A DNA stretch of 6,900 nucleotides from Firmicutes bacterium UBA3906 (GCA_002391555.1 DGFG01000101.1:1-6900); one strand, 5' to 3'; positions 1 through 6,177 are shown, counted from the first letter of the stretch. A program made the numbers and translations. The notes: a model not told the origin generated them from the letters alone.

Positions 1-224
1 TCAAAGGCCTCCCTTTCCCCGATATTCTGGCTAAGTTCTTTACTAATCCAGCTATTGTCTAGGTCTACAACACCTAGCCTTAAGGGCTCACTTCCTAGGT
101 TTGTATACATGGCTATTGAAACAAGCAGGCCCATTAAAGGGAGTACAAAGAAGATAAAAAAGCTAGATTTTTTCCTAAAGGTTAGCCTAAGGATGTTTTT
201 TGCCAAAAACCATGTTTGACTCAT
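1..224 (-). CDS. ABC-2 type permease, N-terminal part (runs off left edge)
   Basis: This is the start of a membrane permease; only the first 74 residues lie in the window. The ATG at 224-222 follows the previous gene's TAG by one base, and a GGGAGG site lies about ten bases upstream inside the end of that gene. The first 20 residues are basic and amphipathic. Residues about 21-40 form a hydrophobic helix (SSFFIFFVLPLMGLLVSIAM). This is followed by a segment with LGVVDLDNSWISKEL, typical of the start of the large extracytoplasmic loop in ABC-2 permeases, as in the neighbouring permease. By position it is the second permease of a two-permease exporter, the place of LnrN (YfiN) in Bacillus subtilis. 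Family assignment is good; the substrate is not known. The rest of the gene is outside the window. Confidence 0.85.
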   Translation of the reverse strand, partial: MSQTWFLAKNILRLTFRKKSSFFIFFVLPLMGLLVSIAMYTNLGSEPLRLGVVDLDNSWISKELSQNIGEREAF

Positions 225-225
225 C

Positions 226-1347
226 CTACACATCCTCCCTTCTGTATGCTAACGAAGCATATATTATAAAGATTGCTGCTATGGCAAGATTTATAGCTAT
301 GGCTATAAAGATATAAGAAGTGTCCTGATCATAGACCAGCCTAAATAGTGCTTGGTTAGTCCACCTAATTGGGGATATTACAGATATTTTTTGTATGCTT
401 TCGCCTAGGACCTCAAAGGGGACATAGCCCCCTCCTAGCAAAACCATAATTGGGATTATCGTGTTTATAATACCCGAAAGGGTAGCTACATTTTTAATGA
501 CGTATGATAGGCCAATCCCTATACTCACTGCCATAACCGCTTCAGATATAATTACCATAATCACTAAGTGGGGCTTGTCTCCCCAATAGGCATTTAGGAT
601 AAAGCTGCTAAAGGCAAGGACCGTAAGACCCTGCAATACCGTTATGCTTATAGCTCCTAACACCTGGCCTGTGAAAATCTCGTACTTTTTAACAGGACTT
701 ACAAGGAGTCTATTACCGGTTTTTAATAGCTGTTCTCTTTTTACGCTGTGGGCACTAGTAGATGCTGAGTATAGGAGTATAAGGGTAAGCATTGTAATTG
801 CATAATAGTCCATAGAGGCTATGTTCCTTTTCCCATCTAAGGACTTAACTGCTACTAGGTCTGGTATTTCCATGGCCATTGCAGACTCTAATTTATCAGG
901 GACCTTTGTAGCAAGCTCCTTGTAAAGATTATACTTTTCCACAAAGGTCCGGGTCATGGCCTCTATAAGATTAGCCTCAAAGGCATACCTTTCATTTTTA
1001 TATAGCCTAATCTCCTGCCTATCTGTTAGGTATATATAGGAGCTTTGGCCGCCATCGGCTATTTTACTAATTGCCTCCTTGGCATCATCAGTTGCTATAA
1101 ATTCAATTCCAAACTCCTTGGAAAGCTCTTGCCTAAACTCCCTATAGGCAGAAGATAAATAGGGGTCTGCCTCGTCTGTGTATACTAGCTCTATATAGCC
1201 TAGGTCAATTCCAGAGTCAAAGAGGGGTGACAGGGCTGTACCTAGTATCAGTATTAGGACTATAGGAAAGAGAATCATCAAGATATTGCCCTTTATATCA
1301 CGTATTATATGGATGCATTCCTTTTTAAAAATAGATAGGATATTCAT
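226..1347 (-). CDS. ABC-2 type transporter permease (LnrM-like)
   Basis: This 373-residue protein is an integral membrane permease of an ABC exporter of the drug/antibiotic (ABC-2) class. It has a short basic N-terminus and a first membrane helix at about 21-40. An extracytoplasmic domain of about 135 residues follows (41-176). The C-terminal block has about five helices (180-198, 225-250, 260-282, 289-308, 344-366). The stretch GNRLLVSPVKKYEIFTGQ (211-228), just before the third helix, is the usual cytosolic coupling region of the family. The ATG at 1347 is preceded by AAGGAG at suitable spacing. It lies 21 bases after the ATPase gene and one base before the next permease, so the three are co-transcribed. 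The layout resembles LnrM/YfiM of the linearmycin exporter. This role is inferred from gene order and family, and the substrate is unknown. Confidence 0.88.
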   Translation of the reverse strand: MNILSIFKKECIHIIRDIKGNILMILFPIVLILILGTALSPLFDSGIDLGYIELVYTDEADPYLSSAYREFRQELSKEFGIEFIATDDAKEAISKIADGGQSSYIYLTDRQEIRLYKNERYAFEANLIEAMTRTFVEKYNLYKELATKVPDKLESAMAMEIPDLVAVKSLDGKRNIASMDYYAITMLTLILLYSASTSAHSVKREQLLKTGNRLLVSPVKKYEIFTGQVLGAISITVLQGLTVLAFSSFILNAYWGDKPHLVIMVIISEAVMAVSIGIGLSYVIKNVATLSGIINTIIPIMVLLGGGYVPFEVLGESIQKISVISPIRWTNQALFRLVYDQDTSYIFIAIAINLAIAAIFIIYASLAYRREDV

Positions 1348-1368
1348 CTTACCAGCTCCTTATGAACT

Positions 1369-2307
1369 TTAGTCACGTAGCTTTCTTCCTGTCAGGGTTA
1401 AAAAGACTGTCTCAAGGTTGGGACTTTTACTTTCTAGGCCAGCTATATGGATATCATTACTGCTGAAATAAGAAATAATTTTATCTAAATTATTAATGTC
1501 CCTAGAAGAGCTTATACTTATTGTGTTTTCATCTGACCAAATATCTACAACGCCCTTGATTTCCTTTAAGCCATCTATATTTACCCTTTCAAGGGGGCTT
1601 GAAAGATTTACTATTAGGGTTGACTGGTCGGTAACTAGTGACTTAAGCTCATTAGAGCTACCCATGGCTATTATCTTTCCATGGTCCATTATTCCTATCC
1701 TGTCACAGAGGTCTTCTGCCTCCTCCATATAGTGGGTGGTGTAGATAACTGTACAGCCTCTGCTGTTTAGGGTCTTTACCGAATTTAATATATGCTTTCT
1801 TGACTGGGGGTCAATTCCAACTGTTGGTTCGTCCATAATGATTAGTCTAGGGCTATGGGCCAGGGCACAAGCTATATTGAGCCGTCTTTTCATACCACCT
1901 GAAAACTTTTTTGGGGCCTGGCCTGCCTTTTCGCTAAGGCCTACAAAGTCCAAGGCTTCCATAGCCTTTTCCTTTACTAGTCTTCCCCTTAGGCCATATA
2001 GGCCAGCAAAAAAGCTTACATTTTCAAGGCAGGTTAAATCCTCATATATGGCCAGGTCCTGGGGTACTAGCCCTATCTGCCTTTTTACATCATCCCCATT
2101 TTTGCCAATATCCTGACCAAAGGCTTTGATTGTCCCCTTATCTACCTTAACAAGACCTGTCAATATATTAATCAGTGTTGTTTTCCCTGCACCATTAGGA
2201 CCTAGGAGGCCAAAAATCTCTCCCTCTACTATGGTCAGAGAAATATTGTCTACAGCTACTAGGCTGCCATACTTTTTTGTAAGGTCCTTAATTTCTACAA
2301 TAGCCAT
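1369..2307 (-). CDS. ABC transporter ATP-binding protein (LnrL/DrrA-like exporter ATPase)
   Basis: This 312-residue cytosolic ATPase drives the two downstream permeases. All nucleotide-binding motifs are intact: Walker A GPNGAGKTT (36-44), Q-loop VPQD (Q83), signature FSGGMKRR (S136), Walker B LIIMDEP (D159, catalytic E160) and the H-loop TTHYMEE (H192). After about residue 215 there is a C-terminal extension of about 95 residues, as in DrrA/NatA/CcmA-type ATPases paired with ABC-2 permeases. I start it at the ATG (2307) rather than the TTG one codon earlier, because AGGAG (2320-2316) is 8 bases from the ATG. It is the first gene of the exporter block, 191 bases downstream of the response regulator stop, with a terminator-like hairpin and palindromes in between. 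Gene order suggests the LnrL (YfiL) role; the exported compound cannot be told from the sequence. Confidence 0.93.
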   Translation of the reverse strand: MAIVEIKDLTKKYGSLVAVDNISLTIVEGEIFGLLGPNGAGKTTLINILTGLVKVDKGTIKAFGQDIGKNGDDVKRQIGLVPQDLAIYEDLTCLENVSFFAGLYGLRGRLVKEKAMEALDFVGLSEKAGQAPKKFSGGMKRRLNIACALAHSPRLIIMDEPTVGIDPQSRKHILNSVKTLNSRGCTVIYTTHYMEEAEDLCDRIGIMDHGKIIAMGSSNELKSLVTDQSTLIVNLSSPLERVNIDGLKEIKGVVDIWSDENTISISSSRDINNLDKIISYFSSNDIHIAGLESKSPNLETVFLTLTGRKLRD

Positions 2308-2315
2308 CAAGTCCT

Positions 2316-2320
2316 CTCCT
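2316..2320 (-). promoter_or_regulatory. Shine-Dalgarno site of the ATPase gene
   Basis: AGGAG on the minus strand lies 8 bases before the ATG at 2307, and 5 bases before the alternative TTG at 2310. The spacing favours the ATG. Confidence 0.6.
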
Positions 2321-2357
2321 CTCCCTATAGGCTCTTTGCCTTCTACTACTGATTACA

Positions 2358-2386
2358 ATAATACTAAAAAAATGACCCCTTCATAA
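2358..2386 (-). promoter_or_regulatory. Possible activator-dependent promoter for the exporter genes
   Basis: On the minus strand TTATGA (2386-2381) and TATTAT (2363-2358) are separated by 17 bases, resembling -35 and -10 boxes (3/6 and 5/6 matches). Transcription would start near 2351, about 44 bases before the ATPase start. The ATGAC palindrome at 2409-2422 would then be centred about 64 bases upstream, a usual place for a NarL-type activator. The -35 match is poor and overlaps the hairpin at 2366-2400, so this is one of two competing promoter models. Confidence 0.25.
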
Positions 2387-2400
2387 GTAGAAAAGGTCAT
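2366..2400 (-). terminator. Intrinsic terminator or leader attenuator before the exporter genes
   Basis: Read on the minus strand, ATGACCTTTT and AAGGGGTCAT form a 10-bp stem (two G-U pairs) around a 9-base loop, directly followed by seven Ts. This is the form of an intrinsic terminator. It lies 100 bases after the regulator stop and about 60 bases before the ATPase start. It could end the kinase-regulator transcript, insulate the exporter, or act as an attenuator if the exporter promoter lies upstream at about 2430. Its 5' arm can alternatively pair with the sequence just before it (2396-2413), which would disrupt the terminator. Confidence 0.6.
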
Positions 2401-2422
2401 ATCCTAATATGACTAAAGTCAT
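2396..2422. promoter_or_regulatory. Overlapping ATGAC palindromes, candidate response-regulator operator
   Basis: Two palindromes share an arm. ATGACT-AA-AGTCAT (2409-2422) is a perfect 6-2-6 inverted repeat. GTCATAT-CCTA-ATATGAC (2396-2413) is a perfect 7-4-7 inverted repeat. A fourth ATGAC half-site is at 2372-2376. NarL/LuxR-type regulators such as the one encoded just upstream commonly bind inverted repeats with short spacers, so this is a good candidate binding site controlling the exporter genes. Binding is inferred, not shown. Confidence 0.45.
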
Positions 2423-2429
2423 GTTTTTA

Positions 2430-2458
2430 AGTATATTTTTAAAGCTTGTTTTTAAAGC
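2430..2458 (-). promoter_or_regulatory. Possible alternative promoter upstream of the palindromes
   Basis: TATACT (2435-2430, minus strand) is a 5/6 match to a -10 box, in an A/T-rich setting. No good -35 box is present at 16-18 bases; the best 17-base position gives GCTTTA inside the tandem repeats. If used, the transcript would start near 2423 and its leader would contain the palindromes and the terminator hairpin. Confidence 0.25.
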
Positions 2459-2466
2459 TTGTTTTT
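2441..2466. repeat. Two tandem 13-bp repeats with HindIII-like AAGCTT cores
   Basis: AAAGCTTGTTTTT occurs twice in direct succession (2441-2453 and 2454-2466), with a partial further copy of the GTTTTTAA part at 2423-2430. The copies are identical. They sit just upstream of the candidate -10 box at 2430-2435, so they may be a protein binding site, or they may be a simple slippage duplication. Confidence 0.7.
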
Positions 2467-2473
2467 AACCTAT

Positions 2474-2497
2474 AAAATGGCCAAGCTTTAGCCTTTT
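2474..2497 (-). terminator. Weak hairpin just after the response regulator gene
   Basis: Immediately after the regulator stop, GGCTAA-AGC-TTGGCC forms a 6-bp stem with a three-base loop (2493-2479). It is flanked by AAAA and TTTT runs that can extend it across one mismatch. The T-run is short, so termination may be partial. If it works, it would end the kinase-regulator mRNA and leave the stronger hairpin at 2366-2400 for another purpose. Confidence 0.35.
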
Positions 2498-2498
2498 G

Positions 2499-3137
2499 CT
2501 AGCTTAGCCTTCCACCCTTTAGGTAGTAAATCGCTATCTGGGTCCTATGGTCTAGGCCTGTTTTATTTAAAATGGAGCTTATATAATTTTTAACTGTCCC
2601 TTCGGCTATAAATAGGTCTCTGGCTATCTCATTGTTTGACATGCCCCTTGCTATAAGGTCCATAATCTCAAGCTCCCTATCTGTAAAACCGGCCTTGTCT
2701 ATAGACCCCGTCAGATTAGAGAGGCCATTTTTTATCTTGCTTAGGACTAGGTCCTCCATAACAATACCCCCATTGTAAACAAGCTTGATACTATCCTTCA
2801 TCTGGTCCGGTGGGGTATTCTTTAGCAGGTAGCCCTTTGCCCCATTTCTAATTGCCTTTAGTATAAAGTCCTCATCGTCAAAGGTTGTAAGTATTAGGGG
2901 CTTGGCCTCTGTTAGGTCAGATATCTGCTTTGCAGCCTCAAGACCTGTCATAATTGGCATCCTAACATCTAGTAGGGCTACATCTACTCCACCCTTGAGG
3001 CAGGTCTCTACTGCCTCCTTGCCATTTTCTACACAGGCCACTACTTGAAACCTTTCATCCATATCTATAATAATCTTGAGCCCCTCCCTAACTAGGGCAT
3101 CATCGTCTGCTATTAGTATCTTAATAGGCAAGTTCAT
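2499..3137 (-). CDS. NarL/LuxR-family response regulator (LnrK-like)
   Basis: This 212-residue cytosolic transcription factor is the partner of the kinase encoded directly before it. The receiver domain (about 1-120) has the acidic pocket ADDD (D11-D13), the phospho-accepting D57 in LLDVRMP, the switch threonines at 84-85 (ILTTF) and the conserved K106 (YLLKN). A LuxR-type helix-turn-helix follows at about 151-206, with FTDRELEIMDLIARGMS and the recognition helix region EGTVKNYISSILNKTGL. I use the ATG at 3137: GGAGG at 3147-3143 lies 5 bases before it, whereas the in-frame TTG at 3149 would contain the ribosome site itself. The start overlaps the kinase gene by 17 bases, which suggests translational coupling. 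Its likely target is the ABC exporter downstream, whose upstream region holds ATGAC palindromes. The position matches LnrK (YfiK) of B. subtilis; the role is inferred. Confidence 0.92.
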   Translation of the reverse strand: MNLPIKILIADDDALVREGLKIIIDMDERFQVVACVENGKEAVETCLKGGVDVALLDVRMPIMTGLEAAKQISDLTEAKPLILTTFDDEDFILKAIRNGAKGYLLKNTPPDQMKDSIKLVYNGGIVMEDLVLSKIKNGLSNLTGSIDKAGFTDRELEIMDLIARGMSNNEIARDLFIAEGTVKNYISSILNKTGLDHRTQIAIYYLKGGRLS

Positions 3138-4251
3138 CTGCACCTCCAATTGGTAGGATGGTAATTACAGAAAAGCCCCGGGACCCATCAAATATGGCCT
3201 TGCCCCCTATACTAGCTGTCCTTTCATCTATACCAGCTAGGCCTAGGCCCTTGTTAATTCTACTAACCCCCACCCCATTGTCCTTTACCTCTAGCTTTAT
3301 TATCTTGTTAAGTACACTGATACTGACTGATATATCAGTTGCCCTTGAATGCTTTAGGGAGTTTGTCAAGGCCTCAGTCAGGTTATCTGAAATAACCTTC
3401 CATTGTTGATAGCTAATCAGGCTAAGATCTCCTCTGTCTGTTAGGTTAACCCTGATCATGCTATTGGCCCTAAACTCATCTAGGATTGACTTGACCCTAT
3501 TTATACCTAACTGCTCTACAGCTGGCTTTATATTATGGAGGGTCTGTCTAATACTTTCCATGCCCTCCCTTAAAACACCTGTCACCTTGCTAATAATTTT
3601 CTTGGCCATGGCCGGGTCCTGCTCGGACACTAGCTGGGCTGCCTCTAACTGGATAAGGCTGCTTGATATTGAGTGGCCAACCTTATCATGAATCTGTTGG
3701 GCTATAGAGTTTCTCTCCTCTAGCTGGACTAAATAGTATTCTTGTTTTTTGTATTGCTCATAGGAGTCTATCTGTTTTTGCATAAGGTCTAGTTTTTTCC
3801 TGTGCTGGTCAAGCCTATTGACTAGCTTTATATCCCTCTTTTCTGCAGCCTTGGTGACTATAAACAAAAGACCTATCATGATAGCCAGTAACAAGTATTC
3901 AGGCCAATGGCTTTGACTAAAAACAAGGGCTAGTAGGCTAGAGAACACAAGTAGGTCTGGAGGCTTAAATGCATCAACTAGGTCAATTACCGAAAGGGGA
4001 AATAAAAAGATATATAGGCTGTCTAGCTTTGCCACAAATACAATAGCCAACAGTAGACCTGTAAGGGCTGTTATCCTTTTATAAAGACCCCTATCAAATA
4101 AGTAATAGATCATGCTTAATGTTATGTAAACTAGTATGGCAAGTATATTAGGAGCAATAGTCCTAAAGCCCCCCTCTAGCTGCTTTATAGCTATATAGAT
4201 AAGGACTGAAAACTTGCTTATGATTATCCATTTTTCGCCCATAGGAACCAT
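3121..4251 (-). CDS. Sensor histidine kinase, HisKA_3/DesK-NarX type (LnrJ-like)
   Basis: This 376-residue membrane kinase probably senses envelope or membrane-active compounds and phosphorylates the regulator encoded next. Residues about 8-133 hold some six hydrophobic segments with short loops and no large external domain, so sensing is probably within the membrane. Residues 135-180 are charged and probably coiled coil. The dimerisation domain has LEERNSIAQQIHDKVGHSISSSL with phospho-acceptor H188 and the family's second histidine H193. The ATPase domain has the N-box EALTNSLKHS (E293, N297), G1 box DNGVG (D324) and G2 box GLGLAGI (335-341). All catalytic elements look intact. The start is uncertain: the ATG at 4251 has AAAGG 8 bases away, while an ATG three codons in (4242) has AAAGGG 9 bases away. 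The architecture resembles DesK, LiaS and LnrJ; gene order favours the LnrJ comparison. Confidence 0.92.
   Translation of the reverse strand: MVPMGEKWIIISKFSVLIYIAIKQLEGGFRTIAPNILAILVYITLSMIYYLFDRGLYKRITALTGLLLAIVFVAKLDSLYIFLFPLSVIDLVDAFKPPDLLVFSSLLALVFSQSHWPEYLLLAIMIGLLFIVTKAAEKRDIKLVNRLDQHRKKLDLMQKQIDSYEQYKKQEYYLVQLEERNSIAQQIHDKVGHSISSSLIQLEAAQLVSEQDPAMAKKIISKVTGVLREGMESIRQTLHNIKPAVEQLGINRVKSILDEFRANSMIRVNLTDRGDLSLISYQQWKVISDNLTEALTNSLKHSRATDISVSISVLNKIIKLEVKDNGVGVSRINKGLGLAGIDERTASIGGKAIFDGSRGFSVITILPIGGADELAY
3141..3147 (-). promoter_or_regulatory. Shine-Dalgarno site of the regulator, inside the kinase gene
   Basis: GGAGGTG on the minus strand lies within the last codons of the kinase gene, and decides the regulator's start at 3137. 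The arrangement fits translational coupling of kinase and regulator. Confidence 0.7.
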
Positions 4252-4310
4252 CCCTTTAGCCTTTGTATCTATCTTAAAAGCCTGTGCCTAGCCTTAAACA
4301 CAATTACTGC

Positions 4311-4367
4311 CAAGCTTTTACTAAGCCTGAAATAACCACCCTCAAGCTTTTTACTAGGCTTTAAAAT
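4311..4367. repeat. Imperfect direct repeat in the kinase leader
   Basis: CAAGCTTTTACTAAGCCTGA (4311-4330) recurs as CAAGCTTTTTACTAGGCTTT (4343-4362), and both are followed by A-rich sequence and a T. The starts are 32 bases apart, about three DNA turns, and the copies differ by one inserted T and a few substitutions. They lie 60-116 bases upstream of the kinase start. They could be paired protein sites or a decayed duplication. Confidence 0.55.
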
Positions 4368-4470
4368 TATCTCCCTTTCATGCATTTGCATAGGTCATAA
4401 TGTAACAAACTAGCAAGCAAAGGTCCTAGCATCCAATAGACAGACTAGCTATACCAGACTATCTAAGTAT

Positions 4471-4499
4471 ATGCTATTTCTTTTTTTAGCTGCCGTCAA
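4471..4499 (-). promoter_or_regulatory. Candidate promoter of the kinase-regulator operon
   Basis: On the minus strand TTGACG (4499-4494) and TAGCAT (4476-4471) are 17 bases apart, matching 5/6 and 4/6 of the housekeeping boxes. The spacer is A-rich. The start would lie near 4464, giving a leader of about 210 bases that includes the direct repeat at 4311-4367. The -10 match is weak. Confidence 0.3.
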
Positions 4500-4613
4500 T
4501 AAAAAAGCCATTAGGCCTTTTTGGCCAAACTAATTTATACTTTTTTCTACTAGCTACTTTAGTATATAATATAGTATAGGCCTATAGACTTTAGCCTTAG
4601 GGCCCTGTAGAAA

Positions 4614-4642
4614 TTGAATGCAGGCCTTAACTTTGATACTAT
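4614..4642 (+). promoter_or_regulatory. Candidate promoter of the DUF5685/J-protein operon
   Basis: TTGAAT (4614-4619) and TACTAT (4637-4642) are 17 bases apart, each a 4/6 match. Transcription would start near 4649, giving a leader of about 25 bases. A TATAAT at 4565-4570 is an alternative -10 box but has only a T-rich stretch in place of a -35. Confidence 0.33.
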
Positions 4643-4673
4643 ATATTAAAATGGTGAAAGAGTACATGAATTT

Positions 4674-5561
4674 ATGTTTGGTTATATAATACCGGATAAA
4701 CCGGAGCTAAAAATCAAGGAATTTGAGCTTTTTAGGGCCTATTACTGCGGCATATGCAAGGCTATAGCTAGCCGCTATGGACATATACCTAGATTTGCCC
4801 TATCCTATGATTTAACCTTTCTGGCTATATTTTTATCCTCCATTGATACTGATGATATAAGGCTAGACCTATCACGCTGTATTACAAAGCCCTTTAAGAA
4901 AATACCACTGGTAAAAAGGGACAAGGCAATAGACTATGCAGCAGGAATGAACATCATCCTAGCCTACCACAATATCAAAGACGATATCTATGACAGGTCC
5001 TATAGGGCTTATCCTATCTTGCCCCTGCTCTACCCTGCCTACCGCAAGGCTAAAAAGGCCTACCAGGAGCAAGATCTATTTATAAGGACCCAGCTAGATG
5101 AACTAAGGGAGCTTGAAAGGGAAAATTGTCCCTTAATAGATCAGGCAGCAAAACCCTTTTCAGATCTCCTAGCCTCCCTTGTAACAGAAGCAGCCTCTGG
5201 CCATGGAGAGGAAAACAAAGTCTTAAGGGATTTTGGCTATAATGTAGGCAAATGGCTCTATACTATAGATGCCCTAGATGACCTACTAGAGGATATAAAG
5301 GGCAAGAACTATAATCCCATTCTAGCCCAGTTTCTACCCGACCTTAGGCCCAAGACAGGAAAAATCGATAAAGAAAAAAGAAAAGAAATACAAGAATATC
5401 TTAGCTTTGTTTTAAACTATACACTAAAGCAGGTCTGCTTATCCTACGAAGCCCTTGATATTAAAAGAAATAAATCCATCCTAGATAATATAATATACGG
5501 TGGTATGTACAATAAAACTAAGCAGATTTTAAAAAAGGAGTGGCTAAATGAATCCATATGA
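4674..5561 (+). CDS. DUF5685-like protein with two Asp-rich motifs
   Basis: This 295-residue protein looks cytosolic and almost all-helical, with no signal peptide or clear membrane segment. The opening [18 protein letters not shown] followed by [14 protein letters not shown] matches what I remember of the DUF5685 family in clostridia; no function is established for it. Visible motifs are a CxxC (C25, C28), an aspartate-rich KDDIYD (D103, D104, D107), and a second cluster in [24 protein letters not shown] (D199, D202, D203, E206, D207). Two such helix-borne clusters, the second preceded by a G-x-x-L-x-x-x-D pattern and followed by a Y-x-P, recall squalene/phytoene synthases. This is a fold-level guess, not an assignment. 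The ATG at 4674 has only a weak ribosome site (GAAAGAG, 11 bases away). The gene overlaps the following J-protein gene by 14 bases, so the two products probably work together. Confidence 0.85.
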   Translation: MFGYIIPDKPELKIKEFELFRAYYCGICKAIASRYGHIPRFALSYDLTFLAIFLSSIDTDDIRLDLSRCITKPFKKIPLVKRDKAIDYAAGMNIILAYHNIKDDIYDRSYRAYPILPLLYPAYRKAKKAYQEQDLFIRTQLDELRELERENCPLIDQAAKPFSDLLASLVTEAASGHGEENKVLRDFGYNVGKWLYTIDALDDLLEDIKGKNYNPILAQFLPDLRPKTGKIDKEKRKEIQEYLSFVLNYTLKQVCLSYEALDIKRNKSILDNIIYGGMYNKTKQILKKEWLNESI

Positions 5562-6177
5562 GGTCCTTGGCATAAGACAGGGAGCATCAGAGGCAGAAAT
5601 AAAAAAGGCCTACAAGGAGAAGGTAAAAAAATATCATCCTGACCAATACAGGAACAATCCCCTAGCGGGTCTAGCAGAGGAAAAGCTCAAGCAGGTAAAT
5701 GAAGCCTATGACATGCTAATGAAGGGCTATTCAACTGGCTCTAGCGGGTCATCTTATAACACTAATCAAGGGCAAGGCTCTAGCAGGTCTCAAGGGTCTG
5801 GCACCTATAACCAGGCTGATTTTAACAGGGTCAGGCAATATATAAATATGGGTAATATAGGCCAGGCTGAGAGAATACTAAATAGTATGACAGCTAGACC
5901 GGCAGAATGGTTTTTCCTGCGTGGCCTTTTAGACCTAAGGATAGGTAACTATGGTCAAGGCTACACTAACATTACCAGGGCTAGCAACATGGACCCAACC
6001 AATATGGAATATAGGCAAACCTTAAACAACCTAAACTCCACTAGCCAGGGCTATAATACCTATAGGACAACAAACCGGCGTGATTCTAGCTCAGACATAT
6101 GCAAAATTTGTACCACCCTCTATTTATGTGATTGCTGCTGTGAATGCATGGGTGGGGACTTAATTATTTGCTGCTAG
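5548..6177 (+). CDS. J-domain protein with TPR-like repeats and cysteine-rich tail
   Basis: This 209-residue protein is a probable DnaK (Hsp70) co-chaperone of specialised type. The N-terminal J domain (about 2-58) has the NPYEVLGI helix, the basic helix [13 protein letters not shown], the essential HPD (30-32) and the third helix ending in NEAYDML. Residues 62-88 are a flexible Ser/Gly/Asn/Gln linker. Residues about 89-165 look like two TPR-type helical hairpins ([20 protein letters not shown]). The last 25 residues contain nine cysteines (C185, 188, 194, 196, 197, 198, 200, 208, 209), including CDCCCEC. There is no DnaJ zinc domain (CxxCxGxG repeats) or substrate-binding C-domain, so it is not DnaJ itself. 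The ATG at 5548 has AAGGAG 7 bases upstream, and lies inside the end of the preceding gene. The tail may bind metal or attach the protein to the membrane; neither is shown. Confidence 0.92.
   Translation: MNPYEVLGIRQGASEAEIKKAYKEKVKKYHPDQYRNNPLAGLAEEKLKQVNEAYDMLMKGYSTGSSGSSYNTNQGQGSSRSQGSGTYNQADFNRVRQYINMGNIGQAERILNSMTARPAEWFFLRGLLDLRIGNYGQGYTNITRASNMDPTNMEYRQTLNNLNSTSQGYNTYRTTNRRDSSSDICKICTTLYLCDCCCECMGGDLIICC

Larger units (their letters stand above)
4252..4673. other. 422-base divergent intergenic region
   Basis: No open frame of credible size or with a proper ribosome site lies here on either strand. It separates the kinase operon (leftward) from the three-gene operon (rightward). It contains an imperfect direct repeat (4311-4367), a candidate leftward promoter (4471-4499) and a candidate rightward promoter (4614-4642). 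It also has GGCC-TTTTT-GGCC near 4514-4527 and the direct repeat TAGTATA at 4560-4566 and 4572-4578, within a very A/T-rich stretch. No tRNA, riboswitch or intrinsic terminator is recognisable by eye. Confidence 0.7.

Noticed and set aside
2308..2310. TTG one codon before the ATG as start of the ATPase
   Set aside because: The ATG has better spacing from AGGAG and is the stronger start codon; the difference is one residue.
1496..2386. Three plus-strand open frames of 77-92 codons (1496-1732, 1838-2116, 2126-2386) opposite the ATPase gene
   Set aside because: They lie antisense to a gene with all ABC motifs intact, show no recognisable domain or ribosome site, and their residue make-up follows the complement of the real gene.
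3158..3691. Two plus-strand open frames (3158-3409, 3458-3691) opposite the kinase gene
   Set aside because: They are antisense to the conserved kinase catalytic domains and encode no recognisable protein.
4309..4342. Tiny minus-strand open frame starting with GTG in the kinase leader (11 codons)
   Set aside because: The GAGG before it touches the start codon, leaving no proper spacing, and the peptide has no distinguishing feature.
4510..4533. GGCC-TTTTT-GGCC hairpin in the divergent spacer as a terminator
   Set aside because: The stem is only four base pairs and no T-run follows at the right place; neither operon ends there.
4651..4689. Twelve-codon open frame overlapping the start of the DUF5685-like gene, a possible leader peptide
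   Set aside because: There is no ribosome site before its ATG, it holds no run of regulatory codons and no hairpins follow, so chance is the simplest explanation.
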